Origin: Schauerella fraxinea
Lineage (GTDB): Bacteria > Pseudomonadota > Gammaproteobacteria > Burkholderiales > Burkholderiaceae_B
Assembly (NCBI GenBank): GCA_030849965.1
Contig: JAVDKL010000003.1
Span: 62,001-126,000, forward strand
Direction: 5' to 3'
Length of the DNA stretch: 64,000 bases
The position numbers and the translations under genes were made by a program. Positions 20,392-28,317 of the stretch are shown here, piece after piece (position 1 is the first letter of the stretch; each line of letters starts with the position of its first letter). Below the pieces are notes generated by a model. It did no database searches. It was not told where the DNA came from and saw nothing but the letters and a program-made list of their open reading frames with translations.

Positions 20392-21717
20392 TTACTGCGT
20401 GGCGAGTGCCGCACGCGCTGCGGCCGGAATGGCCCGCGCGATCGCCACACCGAGACCGGGCACGCCCGATTGCGCCTTGTTCGCGACCACGAACACGGCA
20501 ACCTGGGTGTCCGGACTGATCACGAGTACCGAATTGAAGCCGTCGGTGCCACCGTCCTTGAGCGTGACGGGTACGCTGCCGGGCGCGGTCGTCGCCGGAC
20601 GCACGGCCCACGACATGGCCTGCAGAAACGGCTTGCCATCGGGCTGATAGATGGGCGACATGGCGGTGCGAAAGGCGTGCGTCAAGCTATCGGGCACGCG
20701 ATGGCCGTCGACCTGGGGCATGCCGAGCGCGGCTTCGCCGAAGCGCAGCATATCCTGCGGCGTCGAGCGCAAGGCGCCGGCGGCGAACCAGGCGAATACC
20801 GGCCACGGCATCACGGGTGCGCCCAGCGGCCCGTGGCCTTGCGCGAGTCGATTGCGATGCTGCGACGGCACATCGATGCCGGTGTCCACCATGCCGAGCG
20901 GAATGGTGATGCGTTGGGCGACGAGTTCGCGCCATGGCGTGCCGGTGGCGTTGGCCACCATGTGACCCAGCAAGCCGACGCTGGCATTGGAATACGCATA
21001 GTGCGCGGGGGTGACGCAGCGCCCGTCCACGCCCGGATTCCAGCCGGCGATCCACTGCAGGAAATCGCGCTCGGTGTAGTTGTCGATGCCCCGGTTGCGC
21101 AGTGCTGCCGGCATGTTGTCGGGCAGTGTGGGCATGCCCGATGTGAAATCCGCAAGTTGCAGCGGGGTAACGCGCGCGGCGCATTCACTGAGCCGAAGGT
21201 GCGGCAGATACTGCTGCATCGGCGCATCCAGCGACATTTGACCGGCGCTCACGGCTTCGGCGGTGAGGGCGGTGGTGAACACCTTCGTGATCGAGCCGAT
21301 CTCGACGATGGTGTCGCGTTCGATACGGGGGCCGGTGCCACCGATGTAGGTGAAATATCGCCGCAGACCGTTTTGCGTGATCGCCACGGTAAGCGCCGGA
21401 ATGGCCTGGCTGGCCAGCGCCGGGCGCACGATATCGTCGATGGTGTGGGCCAGCGGGTCCACGGGGGTAAGGGCATATCCGGGGGCGCCATAACCGGGCC
21501 GTGCGCCAGAGGGTTGGGCCGGCGCGGCGGCCGGTAACAACAGGGTGACGATGAGCGCAGCAAGGCTGCCGGCCTGGCGGACGGGAAGACGGCGGATGGG
21601 GAAACGGCAGACGGGAAGATGGCTGACCGGAGGGCGGCGGACGGAAAGACGGCGAAACCACGGCAAGGCGCCCCACAGAACGGGGCTGGCATCCGACGGC
21701 GCGTCGATGTCGAACAT
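20392..21717 (-). CDS. Class C beta-lactamase-like serine hydrolase
   Basis: This exported enzyme of about 441 residues belongs to the AmpC/EstB/DD-peptidase family. The nucleophile motif SITK (in VEIGSITKVFTT) and the YSN motif (in AHYAYSNASVGLLG) are intact. The third motif, normally KTG, reads KDG in VTLKDGGTDGFNS, so it may be an esterase or peptidase instead of a lactamase. A hydrophobic signal segment (SLAALIVTLLLPAAAPAQ) lies unusually far in, after a basic stretch made of tandem pentapeptides. I chose ATG 21717, with AGGA eight bases upstream; ATG 21771 would add 18 residues. Either way the region before the signal is long. Confidence 0.8.
   Translation of the reverse strand: MFDIDAPSDASPVLWGALPWFRRLSVRRPPVSHLPVCRFPIRRLPVRQAGSLAALIVTLLLPAAAPAQPSGARPGYGAPGYALTPVDPLAHTIDDIVRPALASQAIPALTVAITQNGLRRYFTYIGGTGPRIERDTIVEIGSITKVFTTALTAEAVSAGQMSLDAPMQQYLPHLRLSECAARVTPLQLADFTSGMPTLPDNMPAALRNRGIDNYTERDFLQWIAGWNPGVDGRCVTPAHYAYSNASVGLLGHMVANATGTPWRELVAQRITIPLGMVDTGIDVPSQHRNRLAQGHGPLGAPVMPWPVFAWFAAGALRSTPQDMLRFGEAALGMPQVDGHRVPDSLTHAFRTAMSPIYQPDGKPFLQAMSWAVRPATTAPGSVPVTLKDGGTDGFNSVLVISPDTQVAVFVVANKAQSGVPGLGVAIARAIPAAARAALATQ
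21576..21650. repeat. Five tandem 15-bp repeats in the serine hydrolase gene
   Basis: The units are GGCGGACGGGAAGAC, GGCGGATGGGGAAAC, GGCAGACGGGAAGAT, GGCTGACCGGAGGGC and GGCGGACGGAAAGAC. In the coding direction each encodes five residues (RLSVR, RPPVS, HLPVC, RFPIR, RLPVR). Copy number changes would keep the frame and vary the basic N-terminal region before the signal segment. Confidence 0.85.
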
Positions 21718-21889
21718 GAATGCATTCCTGAGCTGGAAATGATCGAGCGCGTAGCGCGCCATTGATGTCATCGACTGCCGGCACCATCAGGCCGCCGTTC
21801 GAGTCCTCTCCTTTATACATGGGGCCATGGGAATGCGCCAGCCACCGAAGGGCGCAGTCAGGGACTACGCCAATGCCGTGCGCGTGCGC

Positions 21890-23044
21890 TCAGTAAGCCG
21901 TCCGGTAGAGCTGCAGCGCATCCGCCAGAGCCACATCACGGGGGTTGTTCACCAGCAGCCGTTGCTGTTTCATCGCGTCTTCCGCCAGGCGCGGCAGAGA
22001 CGTCTCCGTGACACCGGCGGCGCTGAGGGACTGCGCAAACGGCATCTCCGCCACCAGCGCCGCGATCAGCGACACGAAACGCTCGGCGGCCCTTGCGTCG
22101 TCGGCGGTGGCCAAAGCGGGTTCGACGGCACGGCCCAGTTGCGCATACTCGGCGCGCGCCGATTCGAGATTGAAGCGCAGCGTGGCCGTCAGCATCAGGG
22201 CGTTGCTCAAGCCATGCGGGAGATGGAAGTGACCGCCCAGCGGATAGGCGAGCGCGTGCACAGCGGCCACCGGCGCGTTGGCGAAGGCCATGCCGGCGAG
22301 CGTGGCGCCCAGGAGCATGTTCTCGCGGGCATCGGCATCCTGCCCGTCGGTGACGGCTGTGCGGATGTTGGCATACAGCAGCTGCAACGCCTGGATCGCC
22401 AGCGCGTCGGACAACAGGTTTTTCTTTACGCGGCTGGTGTACGCCTCGATGGCATGCACCATTGCATCGACACCGGTCATCGCCGTGATGGCGGGCGGCA
22501 CGCCGAGCGTCAGCAGACTGTCGAGCACCGCCACGTCGGGCAGCAGCAGGGGCGATACGACGCCTTTCTTTTCGGAAGTTGGCGTGGTGACGATCGAGAT
22601 CGGCGTGACTTCCGAGCCGGTGCCGGCGGTTGTGGGCACCTGCACCAAGGCTAAGCGGGGTCCGCGCGCCAGGCCGATGCCGTAGATATCGGCCAGCGGT
22701 TGATCGGTACATGCAAGCAGCGCCACCAGCTTGGCGGTATCCATCGAACTTCCGCCGCCAAACCCGATCACCATATCGGCGCGGGCGGCGCGCGCGGCGG
22801 CGACGGCCTCCAACACCACGGCCTCGGGCGGATCGGCCTGCACATCCGAAAACACGGTGACCGCGATCCCGGCTTGCTCAAGGGCTGCCAAGGGTGCCGT
22901 TGCGATGCCGGCGTTCACCACGCCGCGGTCGGTGACCACGAAGACACGGGTGGCACCCAATGCCGCCACGGTGGCGCGCAATGTGGCGGCCGCGCCTTGC
23001 TCGCAAACGATCTTGGGCGTGGTTTGAAAGACGAACGAACGCAT
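21890..23044 (-). CDS. Iron-containing (group III) alcohol dehydrogenase
   Basis: This 384-residue NAD(P)-dependent oxidoreductase contains the nucleotide motif IGFGGGSSMDTAKLVALL, the TTAGTGSEVTPISI block, and the metal ligands Asp and His in TGVDAMVHAIEAYTS and in AVHALAYPLGGHFHLPHG. Related enzymes include maleylacetate reductase, 4-hydroxybutyrate dehydrogenase and simple alcohol dehydrogenases; I cannot choose among them. Start 23044 fits the family N-terminus (MRSFVFQTTPKIVCEQGA). The gene is divergent from an IclR regulator with 119 bp between them, so it is probably the target of that regulator. IclR proteins often govern aromatic or short-chain catabolism, which slightly favours the maleylacetate reductase reading. 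Confidence 0.88.
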   Translation of the reverse strand: MRSFVFQTTPKIVCEQGAAATLRATVAALGATRVFVVTDRGVVNAGIATAPLAALEQAGIAVTVFSDVQADPPEAVVLEAVAAARAARADMVIGFGGGSSMDTAKLVALLACTDQPLADIYGIGLARGPRLALVQVPTTAGTGSEVTPISIVTTPTSEKKGVVSPLLLPDVAVLDSLLTLGVPPAITAMTGVDAMVHAIEAYTSRVKKNLLSDALAIQALQLLYANIRTAVTDGQDADARENMLLGATLAGMAFANAPVAAVHALAYPLGGHFHLPHGLSNALMLTATLRFNLESARAEYAQLGRAVEPALATADDARAAERFVSLIAALVAEMPFAQSLSAAGVTETSLPRLAEDAMKQQRLLVNNPRDVALADALQLYRTAY

Positions 23045-23163
23045 GTCTCTATCCTTATCGTGGCGGGCGGTGCGCCCGGTGGGTGGCGTGCACGGGGCAA
23101 CTTTGCTGATACAGTGCCTCTCGTGAAAAACCCCAAGAAAACACGTGAAGGAACGTTTCGTCA

Positions 23164-23928
23164 ATGAGTGAGATCGTCCGATCGGCCGCGCGCGTACTCG
23201 ATCTGCTCGAGTATTTTGCCGCGAACCCAGGCAGCGTCTCATTGGCGGAAGTGTCCGGCGCGTTTGCCATGCCCAAGAGCAGTGCGCTCGGCTTGCTGCG
23301 CACGCTCTGTTCGCGCGGCTACGTGCTGCGTGACGAACAAGGCCAGTATGCGCTCAACGAGGTTTTTCGTTCGCAAGGGTTCGGCTGGGGCGGGAGCCCC
23401 TTGGCGCGCTTGATGGCGATGGCGCATCCGATGATGCAGGCGCTCACGGCCGAGGTTGGCGAAACCACCTGCTTCGGTGCATTGGCCGACACGGGGCAGG
23501 TGCGCTTGCTGATGGAGTGCCTCTCGCCCAATCCGCTGCGCTACGAGATGACGGTAGGGCGGTTGATCCCGTTGCACTGTACGGCGATGGGCCGCATGTT
23601 GCTTTCGGCCATGTCGCGTGCTGAGCGCGAAGCGTTGCTGGCCTTGCATCCCATCAAGGCCATGACGCCGTTTACGATTACCGACCTGCCTGGATTGCAT
23701 GCCGAAATGGATCGCGCGCGCGATCAGGGCTATTGCGTGGTGATCGAAGAGCACGAACGCGGCGGCACGGGCATCTCGGCGCCGGTGCGAGACGCGCAGG
23801 GCACGGCGGTAGGCATCGTCAACGTGGCGTGCGTATCCGTGCGCTATCAGGATAAGCAGAAAGAAATTACCCGCGCGCTGCACGATACGGTGAGCGAACT
23901 CGAGCGACGGTTTCAATTGCCGATCTGA
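23164..23928 (+). CDS. IclR-family transcriptional regulator
   Basis: The 254-residue protein has the N-terminal winged helix (IVRSAARVLDLLEYFAANPG, SLAEVSGAFAMPKSSALGLL) and the C-terminal GAF-like effector domain with PLHCTAMGRMLLSAMS and the CVVIEEHERGGTGISAPVRD block, both family hallmarks. A GAAGGAA ribosome site precedes ATG 23164. It lies between the divergent iron dehydrogenase gene and the downstream MHS symporter operon and could regulate either. A good terminator follows at 24050, so the operon has its own promoter. Confidence 0.92.
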   Translation: MSEIVRSAARVLDLLEYFAANPGSVSLAEVSGAFAMPKSSALGLLRTLCSRGYVLRDEQGQYALNEVFRSQGFGWGGSPLARLMAMAHPMMQALTAEVGETTCFGALADTGQVRLLMECLSPNPLRYEMTVGRLIPLHCTAMGRMLLSAMSRAEREALLALHPIKAMTPFTITDLPGLHAEMDRARDQGYCVVIEEHERGGTGISAPVRDAQGTAVGIVNVACVSVRYQDKQKEITRALHDTVSELERRFQLPI

Positions 23929-24049
23929 TCCGCATGGGCGCGCGCAAGCCCTGCCGCAGCGCGCTCCCATGGCGGTCATGCGGCTGCGCGCATCGCCCGC
24001 AGACAGCGTCCGTTGCACCTCACTGATTACCCCGCTATACGCCTACCGC

Positions 24050-24074
24050 GCCCCGTTCCACCGGGGCATTTTTT
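24050..24074 (+). terminator. Rho-independent terminator of the iclR gene
   Basis: Stem GCCCCG/CGGGGC with a six-base loop (TTCCAC), followed by ATTTTTT. It lies 121 bp after the iclR stop codon. Confidence 0.8.
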
Positions 24075-24151
24075 CGCCTGATGACTTCGCGTTAACCCGG
24101 ATAGACGCGCCTTTTGCCGACGTGAAAAGATGCGTCATTCATGATTATGAC

Positions 24152-24175
24152 TACCGTTCATATATATGAACGGTA
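24152..24175. promoter_or_regulatory. Perfect 24-bp palindrome, candidate operator
   Basis: The half-site TACCGTTCATAT is followed directly by its exact reverse complement ATATGAACGGTA. It lies about 90 bp upstream of the symporter start in an AT-rich stretch. The length and perfection fit the site of a dimeric repressor or activator, IclR being the nearest candidate. Confidence 0.8.
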
Positions 24176-24266
24176 CATGAGAACGTTAATGCGTTCCGGG
24201 TCTGCCGCCGGCAGGCTTCATCCGCTCACGTGCTTCGCGTGGCTTTTGCAGAAGGGTTGATCGAAC

Positions 24267-25574
24267 ATGAGTCGAGTCGAGTCCATATCCGTCGTGCCGC
24301 CAGCCGCGCCGTCGGGCGCCGCCTTCAATCCAAAGCGTCAGCTTGCAGCCGCCATGATCGGCAACGTGCTGGAGTACTACGATTTCATCGTGTACGCCTT
24401 CCTGGCGTCGATCCTGGCGCGCAAGTTCTTCGATGGCGACGAGGTGTCGGGTTTGCTGGCGAGCTTCGCGGCGTTCGGCGTGGGGTTCCTGGCGCGACCG
24501 CTGGGTGGCGCCATCATCGGCCGAATCGGCGACAAGCTGGGCCGCCGCGTCGCGCTGCAGCTCACGATCTTCGGCATGGGCCTGGGCACCATCGGCATCG
24601 GCCTGCTGCCTACCTATGAAACCATCGGCATCATGGCGCCGATCCTGTTGGTGGCCATGCGCCTGGTGCAGGGGTTGGCGGCCGGTGGCGAGTGGGGCAG
24701 TGCCACGGCCTTCATCGTGGAATCCGCGCCGCCCAACAAGCGCGGATTCTTCGGGGGCCTGGGGCAAGCGTCGATCGCTGCGGCAACGCTGCTCTCGAGC
24801 GTGATCGTCGGCATCGTCACCTACATCTTCACGGCCGAGCAAATGGACGCCTGGGCGTGGCGCGTGCCGTTCCTGCTGGGCGCCATCATCTTGCCGGTGG
24901 GCGTGTACATGCGCCGCAATCTTGCCGAAACGCCTGCCTTTACCGAATCGCAGGCGGCGCCTCAAGCCGTGGTGCCGATGCCCAAGGGCGAAGCCGTGCG
25001 ATTGATGAGCAAAGCCTTCGGCTTCACGATCATCTGGACGGTGTCGTACTACCTGATGCTGTCGTACATGCCCACGTTTCTCGTCAAATATGCGGGCCTG
25101 ACGCCCACACAGGCGTTGACGTCGAACTCGGTGGCCCTGGTGGTGCTGGTGTTGAGCACGCCGTTCTTCGGCTGGCTGTCGGATCGCATTGGACGCAAGC
25201 CGTTGTTGCTGGTGTGCTGCGTGGTGTTTGCGCTCCTGGCCTATCCGCTGTTTCGCCTGATTCTCGAAAGCCGCTCGTTCTACACGATCATGGCGATCCA
25301 GATTTTCTTCAATATTTTCATCGCGTCGTTTTCCGGTGCCGCACCCGCTACGTTGTGCGAGCTGTTTCCCACCAAATCGCGTACGACCTTGCTCTCGATC
25401 GGCTACAGCCTGGCTACGGCGATCTTCGGCGGCTTCGCTCCGTTCATCGCCACGTGGTTGATCGATCGCACCGGGTCGCCGATCGCACCCACGTACTACG
25501 TGATCGCGGCGGCCGTGATCTCGGGCGTGGTCATCTGGGGATTCCGCGAAACCGCGTACGAAAAACTGGCTTGA
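24267..25574 (+). CDS. MFS metabolite:H+ symporter (MHS family)
   Basis: This 12-helix inner-membrane importer of 435 residues has the MHS-family signature near the N-terminus, GNVLEYYDFIVYAFLAS, then RPLGGAIIGRIGDKLGRR and, in the second half, GWLSDRIGRKPLLL. MHS members import small carboxylates, betaines or amino acids (KgtP, ProP, shikimate, dicarboxylates). It is the first gene of a four-gene operon with a PanE-like reductase, an SDR and a deacetylase/imidase-like hydrolase, so it probably brings in their substrate. Gene spacing to the next is 22 bp. The likely control site is the 24-bp palindrome upstream. Confidence 0.92.
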   Translation: MSRVESISVVPPAAPSGAAFNPKRQLAAAMIGNVLEYYDFIVYAFLASILARKFFDGDEVSGLLASFAAFGVGFLARPLGGAIIGRIGDKLGRRVALQLTIFGMGLGTIGIGLLPTYETIGIMAPILLVAMRLVQGLAAGGEWGSATAFIVESAPPNKRGFFGGLGQASIAAATLLSSVIVGIVTYIFTAEQMDAWAWRVPFLLGAIILPVGVYMRRNLAETPAFTESQAAPQAVVPMPKGEAVRLMSKAFGFTIIWTVSYYLMLSYMPTFLVKYAGLTPTQALTSNSVALVVLVLSTPFFGWLSDRIGRKPLLLVCCVVFALLAYPLFRLILESRSFYTIMAIQIFFNIFIASFSGAAPATLCELFPTKSRTTLLSIGYSLATAIFGGFAPFIATWLIDRTGSPIAPTYYVIAAAVISGVVIWGFRETAYEKLA

Positions 25575-25596
25575 TACGCACCCCCTGGGAGGCTTT

Positions 25597-26619
25597 ATGT
25601 CCAACAAAGATATTCTGATTTGGGGCGCCGGCGCGATCGGCGGTACCGTCGGCGCATTCCTGGTGCGTGCGGGCTACGACGTCACGTTCGTCGATATCGT
25701 TTCCGATCACGTTGCGGCCATTCGCGACCCGCAACGCGGTTTGCGGATCACCGGCCCGATCGACAGCTTTACCGTGACCGCGCCGGCCGTGACGCCCGAT
25801 CAGGTGCAGGGCACATGGCAGCGGGTATTTCTGGCGGTCAAATCCCAGGATACGGCAGCAGCCAGCCGCGCCCTCAAGCCCTTTTTGGCAGACGACGGCT
25901 ATGTGCTCTCGCTGCAGAATGGTTTGTGCGAATCGTTCATCGCGGCCGAAGTCGGGCCGCAGCGTACCGTGGGTGCCTTCGTAAACTTCGGCGCCGACTG
26001 GATCGAGCCCGGCGAAATCCTGTTCGGCAATCGTGCCGCCGTGGTGGTGGGCGAATTGGACGGCCGGATCACGCCGCGCCTGCAAACCTTGCATGACGAT
26101 TTGCGCCACTTCGAACCCGATGCCATCGTCACCGACGATATCGCGTCGTACCTGTGGGGCAAGCTGGGCTATGGCTCCTTGCTGATTGCGCAAGCGGTGG
26201 GGCAATTGGGCATTGCGGATTGCCTGGCGCGAGACGAACTGCTGCCCCTGTGGCGCGCCATCGCCGGCGAAGTAATGACGGTGGCCGCCGCCGAGCAGGT
26301 GACCCCGCAAGGCTTCAACGGCTTTTCGCCCGAAGCCTTCACGGCGGGTGCCAGCGAGGCGGATGCGCGTGCCAGCGTGGCCGCAATGGTGGCGTTCAAT
26401 CGTCCCAATGCAAAAACGCATTCGGGCATCTGGCGCGATCTGGCGATTCGCAAGCGTCGCACCGAGGTCGACATGATGCTGGGCGCCGTGGTGGCCGCCG
26501 GTGACCGCCACGACATCGCATGCCCCAAGCTTGCTGGCCTCATTGCGATGATTCACGAGATCGAGGATGGCAAGCGCCCGATGACGGATGACAACCTGCT
26601 TGAGTTGATGCGCGCATGA
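25597..26619 (+). CDS. Ketopantoate reductase-like (PanE/ApbA) oxidoreductase
   Basis: The 340-residue protein has an N-terminal Rossmann motif LIWGAGAIGGTVGAFLVRAG, the FLAVKSQDT block and the helical C-terminal domain with KLGYGSLLIAQAVGQLG where PanE has its conserved Lys. It reduces a 2-keto acid or oxidises a 2-hydroxy acid using NAD(P)H. Its place in a catabolic operon with a transporter, SDR and amidohydrolase-type enzyme suggests a specialised dehydrogenase and not the pantothenate pathway enzyme. A strong GGGAGG ribosome site precedes ATG 25597. The stop overlaps the next start (ATGA). Confidence 0.87.
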   Translation: MSNKDILIWGAGAIGGTVGAFLVRAGYDVTFVDIVSDHVAAIRDPQRGLRITGPIDSFTVTAPAVTPDQVQGTWQRVFLAVKSQDTAAASRALKPFLADDGYVLSLQNGLCESFIAAEVGPQRTVGAFVNFGADWIEPGEILFGNRAAVVVGELDGRITPRLQTLHDDLRHFEPDAIVTDDIASYLWGKLGYGSLLIAQAVGQLGIADCLARDELLPLWRAIAGEVMTVAAAEQVTPQGFNGFSPEAFTAGASEADARASVAAMVAFNRPNAKTHSGIWRDLAIRKRRTEVDMMLGAVVAAGDRHDIACPKLAGLIAMIHEIEDGKRPMTDDNLLELMRA

Positions 26620-27368
26620 CGATGACTTTCGAAGGCAAGACGGTTGTGGTGAGTGGGGCGGCCATCGGCTTTGGACGCGCCATCGCCCAGTACTTTGTGC
26701 GTGCTGGCGCGCATGTGTACGGCTGCGACGTGCAGGCGGGCAAGCTAGCCGAATTGGCGGACATGGGTGTGACCACCGCCGTGGTCGACCTGTGCGATCG
26801 CGACGCGGGCGCCGCCTGGATACGGGAAGTTGAGGCGCGCGCCGGTGGCGCGATCGACATCCTGATCAACAACGCCGGGGGCGTGGCGGGACATGCGCAT
26901 GAACCGATCGAAGACGTCACCGACGCCGCATGGGATCGCGTGATCGACATCAATCTGGGCAGCACGTTTGCATTGAGCCGCGCGGCAGCACCGGCGATGA
27001 AGCAACGCGGGTCGGGCGCGATCGTCAACATCAGTTCCGGTGCCGCGCTGCAAGCCTCGTTGACCGGCGTGCAGGCGTACTGCGCCGCCAAGCATGCGGT
27101 GCTCGGCCTCACCCGGCAACTGGCCCACGAGCTGGGGCCGCACGGCATCCGCGTCAACGCCGTCGCACCCGGATTCGTGCGCACCAACGACGCCACCGAG
27201 CGGCAATGGGAAGCGATGGGGGCGGCCAAGCAGGCGGCTTTGCTCGAGGGCATTGCCATGCGGCGATTGGGTATGCCCGAAGATATTGCGAACGTGACGG
27301 CATTTCTCGCGTCAGACATGGCAGGCATGGTCAACGGCCAAATCATTTCGGTCGATGGCGGCCGTTGA
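26616..27368 (+). CDS. Short-chain dehydrogenase/reductase
   Basis: This classical SDR has 250 residues: cofactor motif SGAAIGFGRAIA (GxxxGxG), D60-type VDLCDRD, NNAGG, and the catalytic Ser-Tyr-Lys in NISSGAALQAS and YCAAKHAVLGL. The C-terminal NGQIISVDGG is also typical. The substrate is unknown; it is an NAD(P)-dependent alcohol/ketone oxidoreductase. Its first ATG overlaps the stop of the PanE-like gene (ATGA), so the two are coupled; an in-frame ATG follows two codons later. The deacetylase gene begins 18 bp downstream. Confidence 0.9.
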   Translation: MTMTFEGKTVVVSGAAIGFGRAIAQYFVRAGAHVYGCDVQAGKLAELADMGVTTAVVDLCDRDAGAAWIREVEARAGGAIDILINNAGGVAGHAHEPIEDVTDAAWDRVIDINLGSTFALSRAAAPAMKQRGSGAIVNISSGAALQASLTGVQAYCAAKHAVLGLTRQLAHELGPHGIRVNAVAPGFVRTNDATERQWEAMGAAKQAALLEGIAMRRLGMPEDIANVTAFLASDMAGMVNGQIISVDGGR

Positions 27369-27386
27369 ACGCACACTGGAGACACA

Positions 27387-28292
27387 ATGGATAACGTAAA
27401 CAAAGACGAGTTGCTGCCTTGGCAATGGCCCGAAGAAACGTGGCGCGGCCTGGTCGATAAGGCGCGCGCCGGGCGTCCCTTGCGGCCCAATAGCTGGCCG
27501 GGCGGGGCGCCGTGTGCGGTGGCGCTGTCGTTCGACAGCGACCACGAAACCAATGAGCTGCGCGATGGCGGCAAGTCCATTGGCCGCTTGAGCTGGGGCC
27601 AGTTCGGCAACCGGGTGGGCATTCCGCGCGTGGAGAAAATCCTCGATCGCTACGATGTGAAGGCGAGCTTCTATGTGCCGGCGGTTGCGGCCCTGCTGCA
27701 TGCAGACGAACAACGCCGATTGGTCGGCGCAGGGCACGAGATCGGCATTCATGGCTGGATCCATGAGCTGAATTCGGTGCTGCCGTATGAAGCCGAGCGT
27801 GACCTGATGATGCGCGCGTCCGATACCCTGACGTCGATTACCGGCGTGCGGCCGGTGGGCATGCGCACGCCCTCGTGGGATTTCAGTCCGCACACCTTGC
27901 GCATCGCGGTCGAAATGGGCCTGGAATACGATTCGTCGCTGATGGCCGACGAGGATTGCTACGAGCTGCTCATGGATGGCAAGCCGACCAATGTGGTGGA
28001 GCTTCCGGTGGAGTGGATTCGCGACGACGCCGTGTACTTCATGATGCAACGCTTCGGCCAGGCCTTGCGGCCCTACACGTCGCCCACCGATGTGTTCGAC
28101 ATCTTCAAGCGCGAACTCGACTACGCGCTGGAAGAGGGCGGCCTCTTCCAGTTGACGATGCATCCGCACATCATCACCGCGCGCTCACGCATCTGGATCC
28201 TGGAAGAGCTGATTCGCTACGCGAAAGAAAAGGGCGCGTGGTTTGCGACCCACGCCCAGGTTGCGGCTTACGCGCGCGCGAATGCGGCGTAG
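27387..28292 (+). CDS. Polysaccharide deacetylase-family hydrolase (PgdA/cyclic imidase type)
   Basis: The 301-residue protein has a NodB-type barrel: metal and catalytic region ALSFDSDHETNEL, second motif IGIHGWIHELN, then GMRTPSWDFSPHTL and a late HPHIITARSRIW. The layout, including IPRVEKILDRYDVKASFYVP and VVELPVEWIRDD, resembles Helicobacter PgdA and the related cyclic imide hydrolases and allantoinase (PuuE) group, not secreted chitin deacetylases. There is no signal peptide, so it acts in the cytoplasm. It is the last gene of the transporter/PanE/SDR operon and most likely opens a cyclic amide or removes an acyl group from the imported compound. TGGAGACAC precedes the start. Confidence 0.85.
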   Translation: MDNVNKDELLPWQWPEETWRGLVDKARAGRPLRPNSWPGGAPCAVALSFDSDHETNELRDGGKSIGRLSWGQFGNRVGIPRVEKILDRYDVKASFYVPAVAALLHADEQRRLVGAGHEIGIHGWIHELNSVLPYEAERDLMMRASDTLTSITGVRPVGMRTPSWDFSPHTLRIAVEMGLEYDSSLMADEDCYELLMDGKPTNVVELPVEWIRDDAVYFMMQRFGQALRPYTSPTDVFDIFKRELDYALEEGGLFQLTMHPHIITARSRIWILEELIRYAKEKGAWFATHAQVAAYARANAA

Positions 28293-28317
28293 GGCTGGCT
28301 GAGGTCGAGGACCGCCG

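Larger units (their letters stand above)
23929..24266. other. Intergenic region before the symporter operon
   Basis: These 338 bp hold the iclR terminator (24050-24074) and a perfect 24-bp palindrome (24152-24175). The segment from about 24110 onward is clearly richer in A+T than its neighbours, as expected of a promoter. A loose pair TTCATG (24138) with TATATA (24161), spaced 17, could be a -35/-10 that the palindrome would cover; that is a guess. No gene is seen. Confidence 0.6.

Noticed and set aside
19778-20611. Upstream extension of the DUF4239 open frame
   Set aside because: It reads through the neighbouring membrane protein gene in another frame; the real start overlaps that gene's stop as TGATG with a proper ribosome site.
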